A DNA stretch of 64,000 nucleotides from Sanghuangporus weigelae (lineage: Eukaryota; Basidiomycota; Agaricomycetes; Hymenochaetales; Hymenochaetaceae). Location of the stretch: assembly GCA_033182465.1 (NCBI GenBank), contig CP137320.1, positions 744,001 through 808,000 on the forward strand. Reading direction: 5' to 3'. Positions 12,895-27,230 of the stretch are shown here, in pieces (position 1 is the first letter of the stretch; each line of letters opens with the position of its first letter). The position numbers and the translations under genes were made by a program. Below the pieces are notes generated by a model. The model worked only from the letters and a program-made list of their open reading frames with translations. It was not told the origin of the DNA and did no database searches.

Positions 12895-15800
12895 ATGAGG
12901 TCTCCTCTTCCTTTAGCTCTGGTAGCTTTGTTTCACACGATCGTTTTGCATGTCTCGGTGTCGTCCTCGTTATCACATCCAACAAAGAGAGATTATGATT
13001 CGTACGACTATTTCGTGCTGGAGCATGATCCGACCGTACCTCTTCGAGACGTCCTTGATACATTGAATCTTGAACTGGTCGAACGGGCGGGCCAGCTTAG
13101 TGACCATTGGCTTCTCCGGAGACCACGACACGCTGACATTCATGGTCGAGAGGTGGAGGTGCTTGATGCACTTGTGCGGAAACGGTCTCTAGATCCAACG
13201 CTCAATAGTTACAATCCAGAAATTCTACGAATCTCGAGATCCGTCAAGCACCTTGCACGACAGACTCCTCGAAAGCGGGTTAAGCGAGATGATTCTTTGC
13301 TGAGAGAACCGCAGGCTGGTGACTGGACTAATATGACTTCAAAAGTCATCGCGGAAAGAGAAGGAATAACAGACCCGCTATTTGGTGATCAATGGCATCT
13401 CGTGAACGACGAGAATCCTGTTCATATGGTGAATGTTGCACCTGTATGGGATTTAGGCATTACGGGGGAAGGCATTATCTCTGCCTTGGTTGATGATGGA
13501 TTAGACTTTGAGAGTGATGACCTGGCGCCTAACTTCGTGAGTTATGTTGTTTCTCGTTGGAACTTCGAGTCAATTTACATTTTGCTCTATCAAGGACGTG
13601 GACAATTCGTACGACTTTAACCTCCACATTCCTTTACCAAAACCGATGTTATTTGACGATCACCACGGCACGCGCTGTGCCGGACAAATTGCCGCAGTTA
13701 AGAACGATGTCTGTGGCGTCGGAATCGCTTACGACTCCAAAGTTGCTGGAATAAGGATCTTGTACGTACAAAACAGCGAATAGTTTGATAACTTACTGTA
13801 TATCTGACGAGTTCTTAGATCTGGTCCTATTTCAGATGTGGACGAGGCTGCTGCGCTCAATTACGGATTCCAGAACACATCGATCTATAGCTGTAGTTGG
13901 GGACCATCGGATGACGGTCGTTCAATGGAGGGTCCAAGTTATCTCATTCAGAAAGCTGTAGTTAATGGTATTCTGAATGGTCGCGGAGGAAAAGGCTCAA
14001 GTATGTCTTAAGTGTACTTCAATCTTGCGGTCTCTCTTGCTGACAGAATCAAATTACAGTTTTTGTGTTCGCAAGTGGAAATGGAGCAGCTCAAGGCGAT
14101 CAATGCAACTTTGACGGATATACCAACTCGATCTATTCTGTCACTGTCTCGGCTGTTGATTTTAAGGGCCTTCATCCTTATTATTCGGAACCCTGCGCTG
14201 CGGTAAGTCCGATATTTGAACTCAAACAGTAACAGAGGTCTAATTCTTTGTAACAGAACATGGTAGTTAGCTATAGCTCAGGGAGTGGGAAGCACATTGT
14301 ATGTCCAAGCGTACATGAAATTCGCTGCTTGGCATTGAATCAAGCTTATAGGTTACCACGGACGTAGGAAAGAACAAATGCTCTCACAGTCATGGAGGTA
14401 CATCTGCTGCTGCTCCGAATGCCGTTGGGATAATTGCGTTAGCTCTGTCCATCAGGTTCGTCCATTTGTTACCGGCTGTGTGTTCAAAGTCGCTAATGTT
14501 TCGTAGACCTGACTTGACGTGGAGAGATATTCAGTATCTCTGTGTGCGAACAGCGAAAATGATCAATCCGGATGATCCTGATTGGGAGGATACCGCCTCC
14601 GACAGACGCTTTAGCTATAAGTATGGCTACGGAAGTCTTGATGCGTACGCATTTGTCACTGCGGCGCAAGATTGGGAACTTGTAAAACCTCAGGCTTGGC
14701 TGCACACAACACCCATTCAGATAAACAACGGGACAATGACGCTTGAAGGGAACATGAACGGCGGCGAACCTATTGTACCAGGTGGTGTGACCAGCAAGAC
14801 CACTGTCACGTCGGATATGCTTCAGGCGACGAATTTTGAGACGCTCGAGCATGTGACAATCAAAATCTGGATACAACACACGCGAAGAGGTGACGTTGAG
14901 GTGGAACTCACAAGCCCGAACGGTGTCAAGAGTGTTCTTGCCGCGAGGCGTAAGCTTGATGCGGACAAAAACGGCTTTCCTGGCTGGACATTTATGACAG
15001 TTAAACATTGGTAAGATATCTTCACTCAAAAACGTTGCCCGGTCTTACCTGTTCCTTGTGAAGGGAGGAAAATCCGATCGGTGATTGGACAATACGAGTG
15101 TCTGATCAGGGTACAGAAGATCAGAGCGGCAGCCTCTTAGGATGGCAAATGACCCTTTGGGGCTCCTGCGTTGATACATCACATGCAGAGACGTTTGTAC
15201 TCGCAGATCCTGATACAGCTTTCCCTCCGCCGGCAGATCCATATGATATTCCACTGCCATCTACGCCGAGTGCAACAAGGACCAAGACTCATCCTAAGCC
15301 GACCGAGCACCTCCCAGGTGATCATGGCACGGCGGAGGGTGAGGCTGATAAGCCGGCGTTCTCGAGTGCGCAGAATGACGTTGCAGAACCAACCACCAGC
15401 GCACCAGCGGAAAGCGAGACAATGGCACCGACAGCCGACGAAGGTTGGTTCCCTGGGATGTATAATCTCGTTGCAAATTCAAAATGGTTCTTCGGAGCCT
15501 TGGGTGGTGTTGTCCTCTTTGGTGCTGCTGGCGGCGCGTACTTCTTATGGCGACGACGCGCAGCTCGTCGAGCGCAATATAAAAGTATTGCAAACGACGA
15601 GATGTCTATGAGTGCATTTGATGGCAGGAGAGGACGAGCTGCGGGAACGAAGGAGCTTTACGATGCGTTTGGGGAAGTATCGGACGATGAATACGCGGAT
15701 GAGGAAACTGGACTTCGGCAGCCTTTAGCTCAGCATCCTGAGCTAGGTTTCCATTCCGGATTCTTGGATGATGACGAGCGTCCCCGGCCTCTTTATACGG

Positions 15801-15913
15801 ATGAGCCGAATGAACGAGAGCTACGACGAGAGACAGGTGCTTCAAGGAGTGCCGATGGCTCGAAGAGTCCTTCTAGCGCAGACGGCAGTTGGGAGCACGC
15901 GGATCCATCATAA
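12895..15913 (+). CDS. KEX2: Kexin, Kex2-type subtilisin-like prohormone convertase
   Basis: Late-Golgi membrane protease that cuts secretory proproteins after Lys-Arg or Arg-Arg. Eight exons (12895-13536, 13595-13761, 13819-14000, 14060-14202, 14257-14298, 14352-14455, 14507-15010, 15064-15913) give 877 aa. In order: signal peptide (residues 1-25, hydrophobic); prodomain ending at the dibasic site KRVKR, residues 127-131; catalytic Asp in ALVDDGLDFES (about 200), His in DDHHGTRCAG (about 238), Asn in FASGNGA, Ser in GGTSAAAP (about 410). A P-domain follows, then a Ser/Thr/Pro-rich stalk, one membrane segment (WFFGALGGVVLFGAAGG), an arginine stop-transfer and an acidic tail. Convergent with MCM7 (124 bp). 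Confidence 0.96.
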
Positions 15914-16037
15914 TTTATCATCAGACACTATCATGAATACACTTAATTGCATTGCATTACAACCAATATGCGAGGAATAGCAGACTCGACAGGTAAAAGA
16001 GATGGAGACAACATGATAAAAGTCCGTAGATATCTCA

Positions 16038-18811
<2,774 letters not shown>

Positions 18812-19018
18812 GGTGGTTGACGCGTCAAAAGATGGAGGAGCTGTGATCACGACGCGTCAACCAAACTGGGATTGCGGGGTTTGAACCGTGTCACTTCCGC
18901 GATCATTTCCGAGTTCAACTTGTCCTAAATTAGGGTATGATCCTGTATCTTTGTTCTTTTCCAACCACGACATCCTCTTCATGCCCCGTTTTATCAGCAT
19001 ACCTAAAAGCCGTTATCG
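18812..19018. promoter_or_regulatory. Divergent MCM7/DNMT1 promoter with two ACGCGT (MCB-like) boxes
   Basis: 207 bp separate the two start codons. ACGCGT occurs at 18820-18825, inside the 12-bp palindrome TTGACGCGTCAA (18817-18828), and again at 18852-18857 followed by CAACC. ACGCGT is the MluI cell-cycle box bound by MBF-type factors in fungi, and MCM genes are known targets. A single ACGCGT is expected about every 4 kb by chance; two copies with matching flanks within 40 bp are less likely. S-phase co-regulation of MCM7 and the methyltransferase is an inference. Confidence 0.55.
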
Positions 19019-22000
19019 ATGACCCGAAGCAAACGGAAACATAGCGTGGCTTCCGAACCACACGCTGCTCGCAAGAAACTACGTGAACGTCGATCTACCA
19101 TTTCTGGTTCTGAATCTGTATCGCAAGTGCAATATTCGAGATTGAGTTCAGTAGCGTCTAGGATCAATTCAGGATCCGCTCCAACTCGAGCCACTCCCAG
19201 CAGGAATACCTCCGACAGTGAGTCTTAGAGCCGTTTTTCCATATTCTTCGACAAGCCATAGACTTCTCGTTTGTATAGAATACATCGCCCAAAATGCCGA
19301 GGTCTCTGAAACAGATGAGCTCGGTGACTTGCTTGGAGAATCCGAACCCGACCCCGATGATCTGGAGTCGCTTCCAGTCAGAATTTTAAGTTATTTTGAT
19401 ATTTACGACTACCAAACAGATGAGCGGAGAGTCCTTCCTATGGAGATTAATTTGGACGAAGACGTAGTCTTTTTCGGAGCATCCGGCCTGGTTAGGCCGC
19501 AGGTCCAAACAGATGATGAAGACGAAGACGAAGAGTTCGATTCTCCCGACGATGATAGCATACCAGTGAAATTAACTGCGATCCGGGATGTGTGGACCGA
19601 TAAACAGTCAGTGCTTTGGACATGCTACATTGCCGATGCGGGCTGAGATGCAATAATAGTGAAATCTGGATACGAACGCAGTTCGCGTGGTATGTTTTGG
19701 AGTTCCCTTCTCATCGGTATCGCCGATATTATGAGAAGGTTCAAGTTCTGGCCAGGAACTACTCGCCTCCGAAATCTTCACGACCATCTCGGTCTCGGGA
19801 TGCTTTGGCACCATATATAACGCCTCGTGTCGGCAAGATTGCTCAAGGGCTCTTTCTTCGGTCTCTGATTATTGCCAATGAGCGCATCATCACCGACTCC
19901 GAACTCCAGAATGTCTGCGTAGCAGACATCCCTTTCGTACGGCATGTTACGAATCCCAGTAATGTGGAATGGGGGCACGAGGTTCCGGAGGTCAAGGGGT
20001 TTTACAAGTCCGTCTTCGTGGATGGAGTGGAGTATCACGTACGTTTCGATCTTTCATTCGTGAAGTTAAGTTCATATTAATATTAAAGCTCTGTTCAGAT
20101 AAATGATTTGGTAGCCGTCGCTGCACCGCAGGCATTTTCAGATGTCTCCTCGGAGGGTGTCGATGACGACAAGCTGAGCAACAAGGCTTGGTGAGCCATC
20201 TCGACTTAAAGGTCATGTTCTGTCTCACCTTCACCGGACTAGGTTTGCACAAATTTGTTACTTCTTTGATCACATGGAACGGAGATCCAGCAAAGGGTCT
20301 AGGCTCGAGAAATACTTCCATCTGAGGTGGTTCTCGCATGGTTCTCAGACTATCCTTGGCGAGACCTCAAATCCTCAGGCGCTTTTTTTACTGGATGAAT
20401 GCGATGACAATCCAGTCGAAGCGATTCTGCAGAAAATAACTGTGCGACAGCTGGGTCCTGGAGATTTAGAACCAGTTGTGATATCCGACAGAGATGTCGG
20501 TTCCTCCACGTTTCACCTCAGGTATAGATCATCTGGCTTGGAATTTTGTCCTCCCTCAGTAATATGCTCTTCTATGTTCTAGTCATAAATGGGATAAAGA
20601 TAACATGATGATGAAGGCGGTAGATCTTGAGGCCGAACAGTCTTATTCAGGCCTTGGTGACGCGCTCGCAGAGCTGCCCCAGCACAAACAATGCTACGCG
20701 TGCGCACTGCGCGAAGGAAAGGAATTACAGCGATCCTGCAACAAACTGGATCCTGATGTGCTTGAGATTTATGGGAAACAGTATCATCTTTATGATTTTG
20801 TCTACGTGAGGATGCAATCTAAGCAACGCAATTTGCTGGTCGTCGCCCAAATTGTCGACCTACTTCCCTCAATTGGAGGACCAGATCTGCAGATATCTGT
20901 TTTCGACAGGGCACAATATGTTTCCGGTGAAGAACCAAATCCCCAATTACAAGTGAGTCTTTCGATCTCAATACTCCAATTTCCAGAACTTCACAGACCT
21001 TACCATCTCCTGCATAGCGGACATTGATATACACGGGGAATGTGGAAAGAGTTTCTGCATCCCACCTGGATGGGCATTGCAACGTCGCGAGACTCTCTGA
21101 GATTGAAGATCTGGACGCATGGTTCGATGGTCTAGACAACTTCGTGATTGACCACAAAAAGCCACTAAAGCAGTGTGGACAATGCTCAGCCAATCGTGAG
21201 GCGCTACTACGAGCTGAGGAAATGGTCAGAAAGGGATCTCCGTTACGAGCTCTGGACTTGTTTGCTGGTGAGAATCTGTGATGCATTGATGATTATTCTC
21301 TCAAGTTTTTCCTGTACTTTTAGGCGCGGGAGGATTGACGATGGGAATGGACCTGTCGGGTTACATCAAGACATGCTGGGCAGTGGAACGTTGCTCCTCT
21401 GCTTGCGAAACATTGAGGTCTGTCTTGGCTTTCTATCCGATGCACTACACAAGACTCAATGGCAGGGTGTAATCCCAGAGTTAATCATGACAATTTGATT
21501 GTTTACAATCAAGACTGTAACGTGCTCCTCGAGCATGCCGCAGAAACTCAGGAAGGGAAGAACCCGTCACCTGTGCGTTCTTTGGGGAAGGAAAATGAAA
21601 ATTTGCCGCCTCTCCCTCGTCCAGGTGAAGTGGACATCATCATGGGAGGCCCTCCATGTCAACCGTTTTCCGGTATGAACCGCTTTAAGGTACGCCTGGC
21701 AAACTTATTCACCATTGCCTGCCTTATGTTGCTCCGGAGTCTTGACTTCTTTCTCGCAATCTTACGTAGCGCGTTGATGACATACGGTAAGTGTTTCTCT
21801 TTAATTCCTTCATATCTCATGGGACTCATCTCCTTCGGATTAATTTGGAAGCCAAACGTGCATCCCGACTGCCTTAAGCTACGTCGAATTCTACAGACCG
21901 ATGTATGCACTAATTGAGAACGTAACTGGTCTCTTACATTATCGTTTGAACGGTCGACAAGAAGGTAAAAAGATTGTTGGTGGAGTCGAAGCGGGAATGG

Positions 22001-23516
22001 TTAAGTTCATCATGCGAGCCTTCTCAAGTCTTGGGTGGGTTCATAACGACTGTTGTTGTCTTATTGATCATTGAGGGAATAGTGTCGTCTTACAGGTATC
22101 AATGCCAAATGAGGGTACTGAACTCTGCAGACTATGGCTCTCCGCAGCAAAGAAACCGAGTAATATTCTGGGCTTCTCGACTTGACGTAGCGCTACCAAA
22201 ATGGCCAATACCCACGCATATACCACGCTCGGGACATAACACTAAGATTCGCCGTATTGGAAAGATAGGTTTCGCACCTATTGCAGCCAGAAACGAGTTC
22301 GAAGATGGGCACGAATATGCACCATTTTATGCGGTGACCGTAAATGAAGCCATTGATGATCTGGTAAGTGTTTTTTAGATTCGATAATAACTGTATCTGC
22401 TCTGACGTAACATCAACTGTTCAGCCTTCATGGGATTGGTAGATGTTTACATTGATAGCGAGTGTATGGACGCTAACCCTTCTATTACAGGGAAAATCCT
22501 GGCATTCTCTATCCTAAAGGAAAAAAGCAACCCAAGTCGGACAAGCCAACATTCCCAGCGGACACTTTGCAATGGAAGTCGGATTCTGAAGATGCTCGGC
22601 AGGTCTCTGGCTACAATTACGACATTCTCTATGCCTCTCCACCAAGAAATCTTTACCAAGCTTTCTTGCGGAAGGGCCAATCAAAATTCGCAAGGGTGAA
22701 CCTTCATTTCACCTCCTTATTTTCAATCGGAGTGGTCGAGAGGTTGGCAATGTCTCGATTTTGTGCGTGTCCGCGTATGTCCTGATAGGCTGATGATCTA
22801 GGACGATAAATGTTCCAATGCGGCCGTCGGCAAATTTCAAAGGTTTGATTCGCTGTCTGGTATTCCCGATCATGAAGTCAATCTTCTTGCCATCTCTCCA
22901 GACCTTCCTCGGTCCCTACAAGAGTCAATGAAGGAGAAGAAAGCCAGGAACGGTACGTTAAGACATTCTTGCATCTTCCTTAGTTATTGTGCTTTTTATC
23001 ATATATTTTCGACAGATACGTTCTGGAGGCTTGACGGCAAGGGGCAGTTCAAGACTTTAATGACTCTCATCAATCCCTCTTCAAAGGGTGCATACGTAAT
23101 ACACCCCACGGTAGGCATGCTCAATTTGATCGAGAAAGTTGTCTCTGATCCGAAGAGACGAATGCTTTTTGGTGACTAGGACAAGAGGGTCTTGACATAC
23201 CGCGAGCTTGCACGAGCTCAGGGGTTTCCAGATCACTACGAGTTCTGTTCTGTAGAAGAATCGAGAAATTCACACGTCAGAGAAGTAGGCATTTATTTCG
23301 TTGCTCTGGGCAATTGCGACTGAAGTTGGTGAATGACGTTCATTCTAGATGGCGCGCCAAATTGGCAACGCCGTCCCAGTACATCTAGCATATGCTCTTG
23401 GAAGAGCTCTTGGAGAGGGATTGGTGGAAGCTCAAGTTAATCGCCGTTGGGAACAGGAAGAACGTGATTCAGCGAGTGGTTGGGATGCAAGGACCGACAG
23501 GTCGGAAGAGCTATAA
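19019..23516 (+). CDS. DNMT1: DNMT1-type DNA (cytosine-5) methyltransferase
   Basis: Transfers a methyl group from SAM to cytosine in DNA; DNMT1 types usually maintain CpG methylation. Nineteen exons join in one frame to give 1131 aa. Exon starts: 19019, 19279, 19660, 20099, 20243, 20583, 21018, 21324, 21479, 21770, 21852, 22096, 22425, 22491, 22802, 22902, 23016, 23180 and 23349. Order: basic Ser/Arg-rich N-terminus, RFD-like region (IWIRTQFAWYVLEFPS), two BAH regions (from about residues 290 and 425), catalytic domain with motif I LDLFAGAGGLTMGMDLSG, motif IV GGPPCQPFSGMNR, motif VI ALIENVTGL, motif VIII QQRNRVIFW, and motifs IX-X with RELARAQGFPD and ARQIGNAVP. Exons 10 (17 nt) and 13 (14 nt) are microexons that keep the frame between catalytic motifs. 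No CXXC finger was seen. Confidence 0.94.
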
Positions 23517-23672
23517 CCAGATGTAACAATACAACTTTATATTTCTATCCCGGATAATTTCGCTTGTTATCGGGAGACACTCCTGAGAAGTTTAAACCAA
23601 AGTAATATCTGGGTGAAGCGGCTAGGAGTTTGAAAGAAAGGAAAGAATCTGTGACCTCACCTCCATGAACTT

Positions 23673-24298
23673 TCACGTTCGATCACGCCCGTTGAGAAGC
23701 TGTTCTACTCGTGTCACTTTCCCTTCATTTCCAGTTCCAGGCGCAATGTCGCGATCCGTTCTTGTACCGATGCGGATGTCAGTTGCGATTCGCGGAGCTC
23801 CTTGAGCATGAACTGCAGCGTGGCAATCATGAATCGCCTTCATCACTTCAGACCACGGACCCTCTTGTGATGTCGGAAATAGTAAATTGTTGAACAAGGG
23901 AATGCAAGAAATTGAATACTCTTACCAAGATTCGTGCCATAGCCACTACAGACAAAAAGAACTGAGCCTGAGCCTTTATCTCTAATCATGCTCGAAACCT
24001 AGGGCTTACTGCATCTGACGAAAATTAACGCGGGACTCTCTTAGTGTTGGGCAGGAGAGGGACAGATTCACTCTCACATTGTATGTAAGACCGGTCTTCT
24101 GTAGTACGCGTTGGCATTCAGCGATGTATATGGCAACCTGAAATCGTTCAGTACGAAGTAGGATTGACTATATGCTGCATACCGAGGGCTCCCCGGTACC
24201 CATTGGAATCAGGCAGAAGTCTAAACGTAATATAAGCATGGCTTATCATCACATTTCAACTTTCTCGTACCAGCTACAGCGTACAGATCGCTAGACAT
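23673..24298 (-). CDS. UPF0045/MTH1187-family thiamine-binding-fold protein (Ecm15-like)
   Basis: Small ferredoxin-like-fold protein; relatives bind thiamine or related pyrimidines, but the yeast member ECM15 has no settled role. Six exons (24298-24271, 24220-24183, 24137-24078, 24014-24010, 23945-23926, 23863-23673) give 113 aa. Family blocks are MYAVADF-like DLYAVADFCLIPMGTGEPS, YIAECQRVLQKTGLTYNMHG, YGTNLEGPWSEVMKAIHDCH and a closing RIATDIRIGTRTDR. Exon 4 is only 5 nt (ATGCA). It is flanked by CAG and GTAAGC and supplies the Met-His of the family's MHGYGTNLEG. Without it the frame is lost. It is divergent from LEU4. Confidence 0.85.
24010..24014 (-). other. 5-nt microexon of the UPF0045 gene
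   Basis: Minus-strand order: ...TTTTCGTCAG|ATGCA|GTAAGC... with introns of 63 and 64 nt on either side. The 5 nt encode Met and two bases of His; the downstream exon starts with the completing T, giving Met-His-Gly-Tyr-Gly. Confidence 0.75.
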
Positions 24299-24395
24299 TG
24301 TAAGAGGGTAATAACTGAAATCGTAATGCACGCCTTCGGATCGGTCGGGATGAAGGTGGTGATCGGCATGATCGGCGCAAGGAACTTTTTTGAAT

Positions 24396-24402
24396 TGACT
24401 CA
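24396..24402. promoter_or_regulatory. TGACTCA box (Gcn4/Cpc1-type) upstream of LEU4
   Basis: A perfect TGACTCA lies 73 bp before the LEU4 start, in the divergent region between the UPF0045 gene and LEU4. This is the general amino-acid control element of fungi, and LEU4 is a classic target. About eight such 7-mers are expected by chance in 64 kb on both strands, so position and gene function are the only support. Confidence 0.4.
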
Positions 24403-24474
24403 TGTTAACCATGCATTTTCACCTTGCGCATTCCTTTCATTGTCTCCTTCCACTCTTATCAGAACTAGCTTAAA

Positions 24475-27090
24475 ATGTGTATGTTGTGAGTGACCTATCT
24501 GCTTGGTTTTCCCTTTTATATCTCTAACGATATCCCAGGTCTGATCCGTCGGTCAAGTATAGACCATACACGCCCTTGAAGCTTGCCGACCGACAATGGC
24601 CGTCAAAGATTCACAACAGGGTACCTATATGGTTGTCTACTGATTTGCGGGATGGAAACCAGGCTCTAGCTGTTCCTATGACTGCAGATCAGAAGCGAAT
24701 CTTCTTTCATCATTTGATCAAATGTGGATTCAAGGAAATCGAAGTATCCTATCCTGCTGCTAGCGACACGGACTTCAGTTTCACCAGGAGCCTAATCGAG
24801 AATGAAAAAATTCCGGATGATGTATGGATTCAGGTACGTGGAATGTGACTCAGGCTCTTTCATGATTTACTTATTTGCGTTGCATTAGGTCCTTACTCCT
24901 GCTCGGGAAGACCTTATTCGACGGACATTTGAGGCGGTGGCAGGCGCCAGAAACGTCATTATTCACATGTACAACGCTACGAGCCCAATGTTTCGAGATG
25001 TGGTATTCAAAAACATGAAAGCGGAGACAGTTGATTTAGCTGTCAAGCACACAAAGCTGGTTGCGCAACTGACAGACGAGTATTCGGAAAAGTACGGCAC
25101 CAAGTTCAGATACGAATACAGCCCGGAGACATTTACCCAGACAGAACCAGAGTTTGCACTCGAAATCTGTGAAGCTGTCAAGTCTGCGTGGGGGAAAGCA
25201 GGTCTCGGGATAGATCGTATCATCTTCAATCTGCCAGCGACGGTCGAGATTGCTCCGCCGAATCACTATGCTGACCAGGTGCTTTTCGATGGATCGTGGA
25301 AATCGATGACCTACTCATTTCCTTATAGATTGAATTTTTCTGCAGGAATATCTCCGAGAGGGAGAAGACCATTGTCAGTCTGCATCCTCACAATGATCGA
25401 GGTGCGTTTCAAATATATACTTGTCTATATGCGCATTATTAATGAGCTCTTAGGAACTGCGGCTGCGGCTGCAGAGCTTGCCTGCATGGCCGGGGCCGAT
25501 CGTGTGGAAGGCTGCATCTTTGGAAATGGCGAACGAACTGGGAATGTTGACCTTGTCACCCTCGCCTTGAATTTATACACCCAGGGCGTGCACCCGAAAC
25601 TGGACTTCGGCGACATTCAAGCATGCATCGACATTGTGAATCAGTGTAATGATCTCCCTGTACACCCTCGACACCCGTATGGAGGTGAACTTGTCTTCAC
25701 TGCCTTCTCGGGTTCGCATCAAGATGCAATTAAGAAGGGCTTTGAGGCCCAGGCGAAGCGACATGCAGAGGCATGTGCAAAGGGCGAGCCACTTATCTGG
25801 GACATGCCCTACTTACCGATCGACCCGATGGATATTGGATGCAATTACGAGGCAGTCATTCGCGTCAATTCGCAGTCTGGGAAGGGTGGTATAGCGTATA
25901 TTGTGAAACAACACTTGGGACTCGACATGCCTCGCAAGATGCAAATCACATTCTACAAGGTCATTCAGGAAATGTCGGACAGAGAAGCGCGCGAAATGAC
26001 TGTGGACGATATAACTACGACTTTCCGACGATCTTATCATCTCGGTGGTGCGAAATACGATGGTCGCCTTGTCTTGCGATCATTCAAAATTTCAGATGAA
26101 CCTGTCTTGAATCCAATTGACCAGACGCCATATATGGACGGTGAAGCACCCGATGAGCGGCGCCGTTTCGATGGTACCCTTTCAGTCGATGGAGTATTCA
26201 GAGTTGTACACGGAGATGGAAATGGTCCTTTATCCGCTTTCTTGGATGCATTGAAGATCCATTTGGACATTGACCTCTCCATCCGTGAATACAGCGAACA
26301 TACTATAGGAGATGGGAAGAGTGCCAAAGCTGCATCGTACGTGGAGGTAGTGGAAGCGAAGCGAGAGCCTGGGCAACGACAAGAAGGCTGGTGGGGCGCA
26401 GGTTTGGATACAGACATTGCAGGCTCAGGTTTACGAGCGGTCCTTAGCGCGGTCAACAACTACATCGGTGACCGCGCACTGCCGGAGCTGAAGCTCTCAG
26501 TTGGATTTACTACACGCTCGGGCCCTGCCGACGTCGCTTCCGTCATTCTTAATACTCTGCAACTTGATCTTCCCCGACGCCTGCAAGCACACTTCTTTGA
26601 ATCCGTTCAGCACGCTTCACCAGAGGGGACGATTGGATACGATGCGCTTACGGCTCTCTTCAAGAACACGTACGGCTTTACCATACGAGAGCTGCCGCTC
26701 CTGCTGCAAAAGTTCACGATGGAGCATCTAGGAGACGGTGAGGTGCGCTCGATAAGCGCGACGGTTTTCATCAACGGACGGGAAATGGTGATCACAGGGA
26801 AGGGTAACGGACCGTTGTCCGCCGTTCTAGCTGCATTGGCACCTTACCATGACGGCGCCTTAACAGTACGCGAATATTCAGAGCATTCCATTGGTGAGGG
26901 CGCTGGCGTAAAAGCCGCTTCCTATGTGGAGCTTGTGTACACAGTCAATGAGGGCAGTCAACCCAGAAAATTGAGCTGCTGGGGAGCAGATATTGACGAG
27001 GACATTAGTGTCTCGGGTGTAAAAGCGTTGCTTAACGCTGTTGCTTTGCATGTACCACTGCGATCGAAGCTGGTTAATGGTGCAGTATAA
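24475..27090 (+). CDS. LEU4: 2-isopropylmalate synthase with duplicated C-terminal regulatory region
   Basis: Condenses acetyl-CoA with 2-ketoisovalerate, the first committed step to leucine. Five exons (24475-24485, 24539-24833, 24889-25278, 25329-25401, 25454-27090) give 801 aa; fungal enzymes are usually about 570-620 aa. Catalytic barrel: [41 protein letters not shown] and [21 protein letters not shown] first linker plus LeuA-dimer unit follows (ends with [32 protein letters not shown]). A second, similar unit then follows ([32 protein letters not shown]). The first coding exon is 11 nt (MCM plus two bases). No obvious mitochondrial presequence. Convergent with FAN1 (140 bp). Confidence 0.95.
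25873..26467 (+). repeat. LEU4 intragenic repeat, copy 1 (linker plus LeuA-dimer domain)
   Basis: Encodes [19 protein letters not shown], then the dimer-domain block [39 protein letters not shown] and [20 protein letters not shown]. It matches copy 2 block by block; the two share YSEH[TS]IG and KAASYVE[VL]V. Confidence 0.75.
26518..27060 (+). repeat. LEU4 intragenic repeat, copy 2
   Basis: Encodes [19 protein letters not shown], then [39 protein letters not shown] and [20 protein letters not shown], parallel to copy 1. Similarity is clear at protein level but not at DNA level, so the duplication looks old. Confidence 0.75.
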
Positions 27091-27230
27091 TGGTGCATCA
27101 TATCATTTGTACGTGTTCTGGAAGGGAAAAATCCTTTGTGTAACTACAAAAGTCTGTAATGTACATAGCTATCATGGAATTTGGTATAGATAATCCACCC
27201 AATTCACAAATTCTATTTAATCTCCGTCCG

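Noticed and set aside
18870-18900. tRNA-like T-arm (minus strand GGTTCAAACCC)
   Set aside because: No matching stem, D-arm, anticodon arm or acceptor stem around it; it is part of the MCM7/DNMT1 promoter.
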